From NCBI GenBank assembly GCA_033026295.1, contig CM065185.1, positions 7,316,001 to 7,380,000 of the forward strand: a stretch of 64,000 nt of DNA. The letters are read 5' to 3'. Below, piece after piece: positions 37,581 through 64,000 of this stretch. How positions within the stretch are numbered: the first letter of the stretch is position 1; each line of letters opens with the position of its first letter. The notes under the pieces were generated by a model. It was not told the origin of the DNA. It worked only from the letters and a program-made list of their open reading frames with translations, and searched no databases. Source of the DNA: Channa striata (Eukaryota; Chordata; Actinopteri; Anabantiformes; Channidae). Position numbers and translations under genes: made by a program.

Positions 37581-39700
37581 CTTCAACCTAGCGTAGGCGT
37601 AAACAACGCACTTCATCGCTTTGTGTATTTGTAGTAGTTTCGACAGGCGTATCTGCGTCTGATGCCCCCTGGCGTGTGGTGGTGGTACTGCATGCGGCTC
37701 CAAGGCTGCTCAGGAGCTGGTTTTTACAACCTAAAACCAAATATGCAGTTAAGTTCAGACTTGCCCACACCCCAACTCTTTGCTCCAAAAGTTGCCCCTT
37801 AATTTCAGCACTTATTACACAGAACGAAGCAGGTAACAGTTGAAGAGTAAGAAAACAACCCAGCAAGTACTAAATGATTATCCTATAATAGCGATTGTCA
37901 TTACTGATCTTTAATCATTTCTAAATGATAGATATCATGTTTAGTGCATCTGCAGCACATTGTGCCCTGTTGTTATCAAAAGCCTCATTATTTAAATTGT
38001 ATATCTGAGGTGAACAGAAACAAAAAAATGAAGCAAGTCAACAGAAACAGAGGTCACACTCTAGTCCAAACTGCACAGTTGTATGTAAATGTTTCATGGG
38101 AATATGTTTCTTCAGTTAACTTACTTGTGGTTTACTTTCATTCATCCAAGTTAAATATGTGCTTTCATTTTTTTTTTGAGCGCTGTATGTTTCATCTTAA
38201 CACCTTTCTTTGCAACCAAAGCACAGCACCTTGGAGTTTATGCTTTGATTCTTCATATTTTCACTTGCACCATCTTTCTTTCTTGTCATCCTCTGACTGA
38301 GTCAGCACTTCTGGGATTTATGTTTGATAGCCTCCATTCCTCAGGAGAGCTTTTGTTTAAATCTCCATTTCACATTTGGAAAAACTGACACAACGCTGTG
38401 CTGTATTGCCCACACAGTGACTCACAGTTTGGCTATTGTGGGACACGTTCATCCTGAATCTATGATACTGTGGGTTTATTTTTATTATCAGTGAAAACCA
38501 TCCTGTATTCCTGTGGGATGTTCTAAAAGCTTTATTGCAAAGTTCGTGTGAGCAAAGTTAATGTATTAATTAGGATAATGGGCTTTTTTAGAACTGCTGC
38601 AGGACTTTTTTTAAAACTGTATCATATGGGTGATATAAATATAAATCTCCTATAAATCTCATCAGCTCTGAGAAAGTCTTATCAGTTATTACACTAATAA
38701 AACTGAAGTGGTTATTAAATAGGTCATATTTTTAATGTAAAATCATGTTCTGAATAGCAACTACTGCTCATAAATACATGTAGTGCAGTAAAAAGTATTA
38801 TATTTCAGGGCAAGTATTTGCCTGAAAATTTTTCTGAAAAACCCTTTATTCATGTTAAAGTCCAAAAGTACATGCTGTAGAATGCATTCAAAATATAAAA
38901 ACTCAAATGAGAAATCTGTCCGTCCAAAATCCAGAAAATCATTATGACTTCTTTGTTAGATTATGTTTTTATTAATAATCGTCATCTGCGACGTGTAACT
39001 AGTAATTAAATTGTAAAATAAATGTAATAAAGTAAAAGGGTCTTAGAATAGAATAACTTTAGTCAAACAGTATCTGAGTAAATGTACTTTCCCACCTCTG
39101 AGGATACATAAGCTTGGGACAACCAGGCTTTAAGCCTTTGTTCGCAAACATCAAATGGCCGAGTCATCCACCTGACGTGAATCCAAAGTATCTTGTGTTG
39201 GAGGCAGGACACACCCAGACACGGCAGGAAGTGACGACTGTTGCAGTGATTACCTGTCAGAGCAGAAAGCCCTCGTCTGGTGATGTCCATGGGTCCTAGA
39301 CTGTCGTCATTTACTGTTAATGATGCAACCAAGTATGAAACCAGGATGCATTGAATGAATTTAGAATTATTTGTATGTAGCCTAAATCCTACGGTTAATG
39401 TAATATTATTGAAATATCTGAAAGTCTGCACTTCATCTTGATTGTTTTATGTCACCCCTTTTGTAGTGGTGTTCAGAGCCAACATGATGAAGCAAACAGC
39501 AGTTAATTTCCACCCCTGAAAAAAACCCCAGACACAGCTCTGGGGGCCCCGGGGGTCTTGAGGCAGCCGTGTCTCGACGGATCCGCCTTTACTAATAAAA
39601 AACAGGGGATGACTTTGATCAGATGCCTGGCAGCGTTGGAGGCAATGAATGAAATTCCTCGCCTTCCCATTGTTCATTAAGTGCACTCCACATTGATCCA
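37581..39700. other. Intergenic region between divergent btbd2 and unc13a
   Basis: The left end is the btbd2 5' UTR and GC-rich promoter. The middle (about 37870-39450) is AT-rich and shows no exon. Open frames here show no family similarity and read as chance. Confidence 0.6.
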
Positions 39701-40105
39701 GACCCAGCCCGGCCCCCAAGCCCCCCCCCCTCCTCCTCCTCCTCCTCCGCCTGCTACTCCTCAACCGTGACGTCAGGGCGGCGCGGCACGGGGGAGCTGT
39801 CCTCCGCGGAGGCTGCTGCTGCTGAAACAAGATGGCTGTGCGCGCAGGAGGAGCGGCGGAGGTGAGCTGAGGCAATGCAGAGGAGGAAGGAGAGGGGGAC
39901 GAGGAATCCACTCCTGCGTGTCGCGTCCTGCCAAGAGAGCAACAGCTTCGCGGAGAAACGGACGAGCGCTCCAGAAACGATGCGTGTTTGTTTCCGCTCC
40001 CGTTCGCAGTGACTGTTGTGTTATTTAGTAACCAGGAGACAAACGGACTGAGGACTGAGCGAACAAATCACGGAGCTGTGAGCAGAGGACAGCCGGGGAT
40101 CAGAG
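39700..40105 (+). promoter_or_regulatory. unc13a GC-rich promoter and 5' UTR
   Basis: GC content and CpG density rise sharply from about 39700 and stay high to about 40330. A C-run joined to (TCC)n at 39711-39748 is purine-rich (GGA)n on the minus strand. A consensus CRE lies at 39768-39775. The start codon at 40106 has G at -3. No TATA box is evident, as expected for a CpG-island neuronal gene. Confidence 0.6.
39768..39775. promoter_or_regulatory. Consensus CRE (TGACGTCA) in the unc13a promoter
   Basis: A perfect palindromic cAMP response element, the site class bound by CREB/ATF factors, about 330 bases upstream of the unc13a start codon. Function is inferred from the match and position. 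Confidence 0.6.
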
Positions 40106-63157
<23,052 letters not shown>

Positions 63158-64000
63158 GTACAACTTAACACACAGACACACACACTTTCAGACAATTTCA
63201 CATTCAAAGAGCTCCACTGCTTATTGCTGTTACTATGGCTTATGGGATTATGGGATTAGGAAGCATAAGTTGCTTACAGTGTTGGGAGAAAATGTTTAAT
63301 TCCTTGCTTCGGGGAGTTACAGTAGTAAAACCAGTAGATGCCAAAATACTGTTTGCGTTTAGTGGTATTAGTTATATAACTTTAAATGTTCACAGATGGA
63401 TCAGCAGAAAATGTTCTGTGTGTCCACCTGGACTAAACAAGTTTGACCTGAGACTGGTCCCCACTCCCCCGACCCATGAAGCTGGCAACCACCTGGACCT
63501 TCGCCATGGATATCTCAGTCATTCCTTTGTATTTATTGGATCATTCTTCGTTCAGGTCCCCATCTTTCGCTCTAGACCTTCACACACTCCTTCCCCACTT
63601 TAACTTTCTCTTAATCCTGAGCAGTTTTCTACCCTGGTCTCTGCAACCCTGTCTCCACCACAGGCCCTCGTCACCCTCTATACGCACACAGCCACCGACA
63701 GCTTCTGCAACACACTTTCAAAATGTCTGTTTAGTCTTTGACCAGATGCTGAGGAGGCCTGAGAGGAAGTGGTGCAATTCCAACAGTCCGTCAGCTCTTG
63801 TTGAATTTTGAATCTTGAGTCTTTTTCTCATGGCAATGCCAAGGCAAAAACGGAATGATACCAGGACAAACTTAGAAACTCCACTGACACCAGGAAGCTG
63901 TTGTGCAATGTTCACTTTCAAAGCTCCACTCTCAAATCCCTCCTCTGCCTCCCTCCACCTCACTGCTGACAACTTTGCCAGCTTCTTCACTAATAAAGTG
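63158..64000. other. unc13a intron, incomplete at the window edge
   Basis: After the donor at 63158 I find no exon matching the expected continuation (DPVGEVSVHVELFTHPG-like). The intron therefore runs past the right edge. No RNA gene or repeat stands out. Confidence 0.6.

Noticed and set aside
37581..37703. In-frame N-terminal extension of btbd2
   Set aside because: Open only by chance for 41 codons; the homologous start MAAG is at 37580 with a good initiation context.
39447..39942. Long minus-strand frames upstream of unc13a
   Set aside because: GC-rich promoter DNA with an Arg/Ser-rich low-complexity product; no splice signals or similarity.

Overview
This is nuclear DNA from a vertebrate, most likely a ray-finned (teleost) fish. 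It carries five spliced protein-coding genes with GT-AG introns, and the products read as vertebrate orthologues. The evidence for a fish is the compact introns (mostly 75-900 bp), the tRNA-derived SINE copies with the head and tail style common in teleosts, an intron-split relaxin-3-receptor gene, and frequent TG/CA microsatellites. I see no bacterial, viral or plasmid content, no CRISPR array and no tRNA or rRNA gene.

Layout, left to right. (1) 1-6408: non-coding flank with no recognised gene. (2) 6409-8103, minus strand: a three-exon relaxin-3/INSL5 receptor (RXFP3-like GPCR, 426 aa), with a TATA box upstream at 8361-8368. (3) 8104-12680: AT-rich intergenic DNA. (4) 12681-20171, minus: creb3l3, an ER-anchored bZIP transcription factor, nine coding exons. 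(5) 20172-24870: intergenic DNA between two divergent genes. (6) 25133-32043, plus: eef2, translation elongation factor 2, with a one-codon first exon, 14 coding exons and a poly(A) signal at 32439. (7) 34097-37580, minus: btbd2, nine exons, 563 aa, convergent with eef2. (8) 40106 to beyond the right edge, plus: unc13a (Munc13-1), 38 constitutive coding exons seen. The C2A, calmodulin-binding, C1, C2B and most MUN-domain exons are present; the last exons and the C2C domain lie outside the window. btbd2 and unc13a are divergent across about 2.5 kb that is GC-rich at both ends. The genes do not form one pathway. In human, CREB3L3, EEF2, BTBD2 and UNC13A all lie on 19p, so the block looks like conserved synteny (from general knowledge, not searched).

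The main technical observation is that three otherwise intact genes carry five apparent single-base deletions: two in creb3l3, one in eef2 and two in the large unc13a exon. Exon-phase arithmetic supports four of them. With one base added, eef2 comes to exactly 858 codons, the vertebrate length. Consensus indel errors in a long-read assembly explain this best, and an automatic annotation would wrongly truncate or split these genes. Biologically the most interesting features are a 6-nt constitutive microexon and a candidate 27-nt in-frame cassette exon in unc13a, a (TG)13 tract almost touching a 3' splice site in the RXFP3-like gene, a templated insertion of btbd2 3'-UTR sequence into a btbd2 intron, and a perfect 28-bp-arm hairpin in an unc13a intron. 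I did not find a previously undescribed system; this is a normal vertebrate gene neighbourhood.
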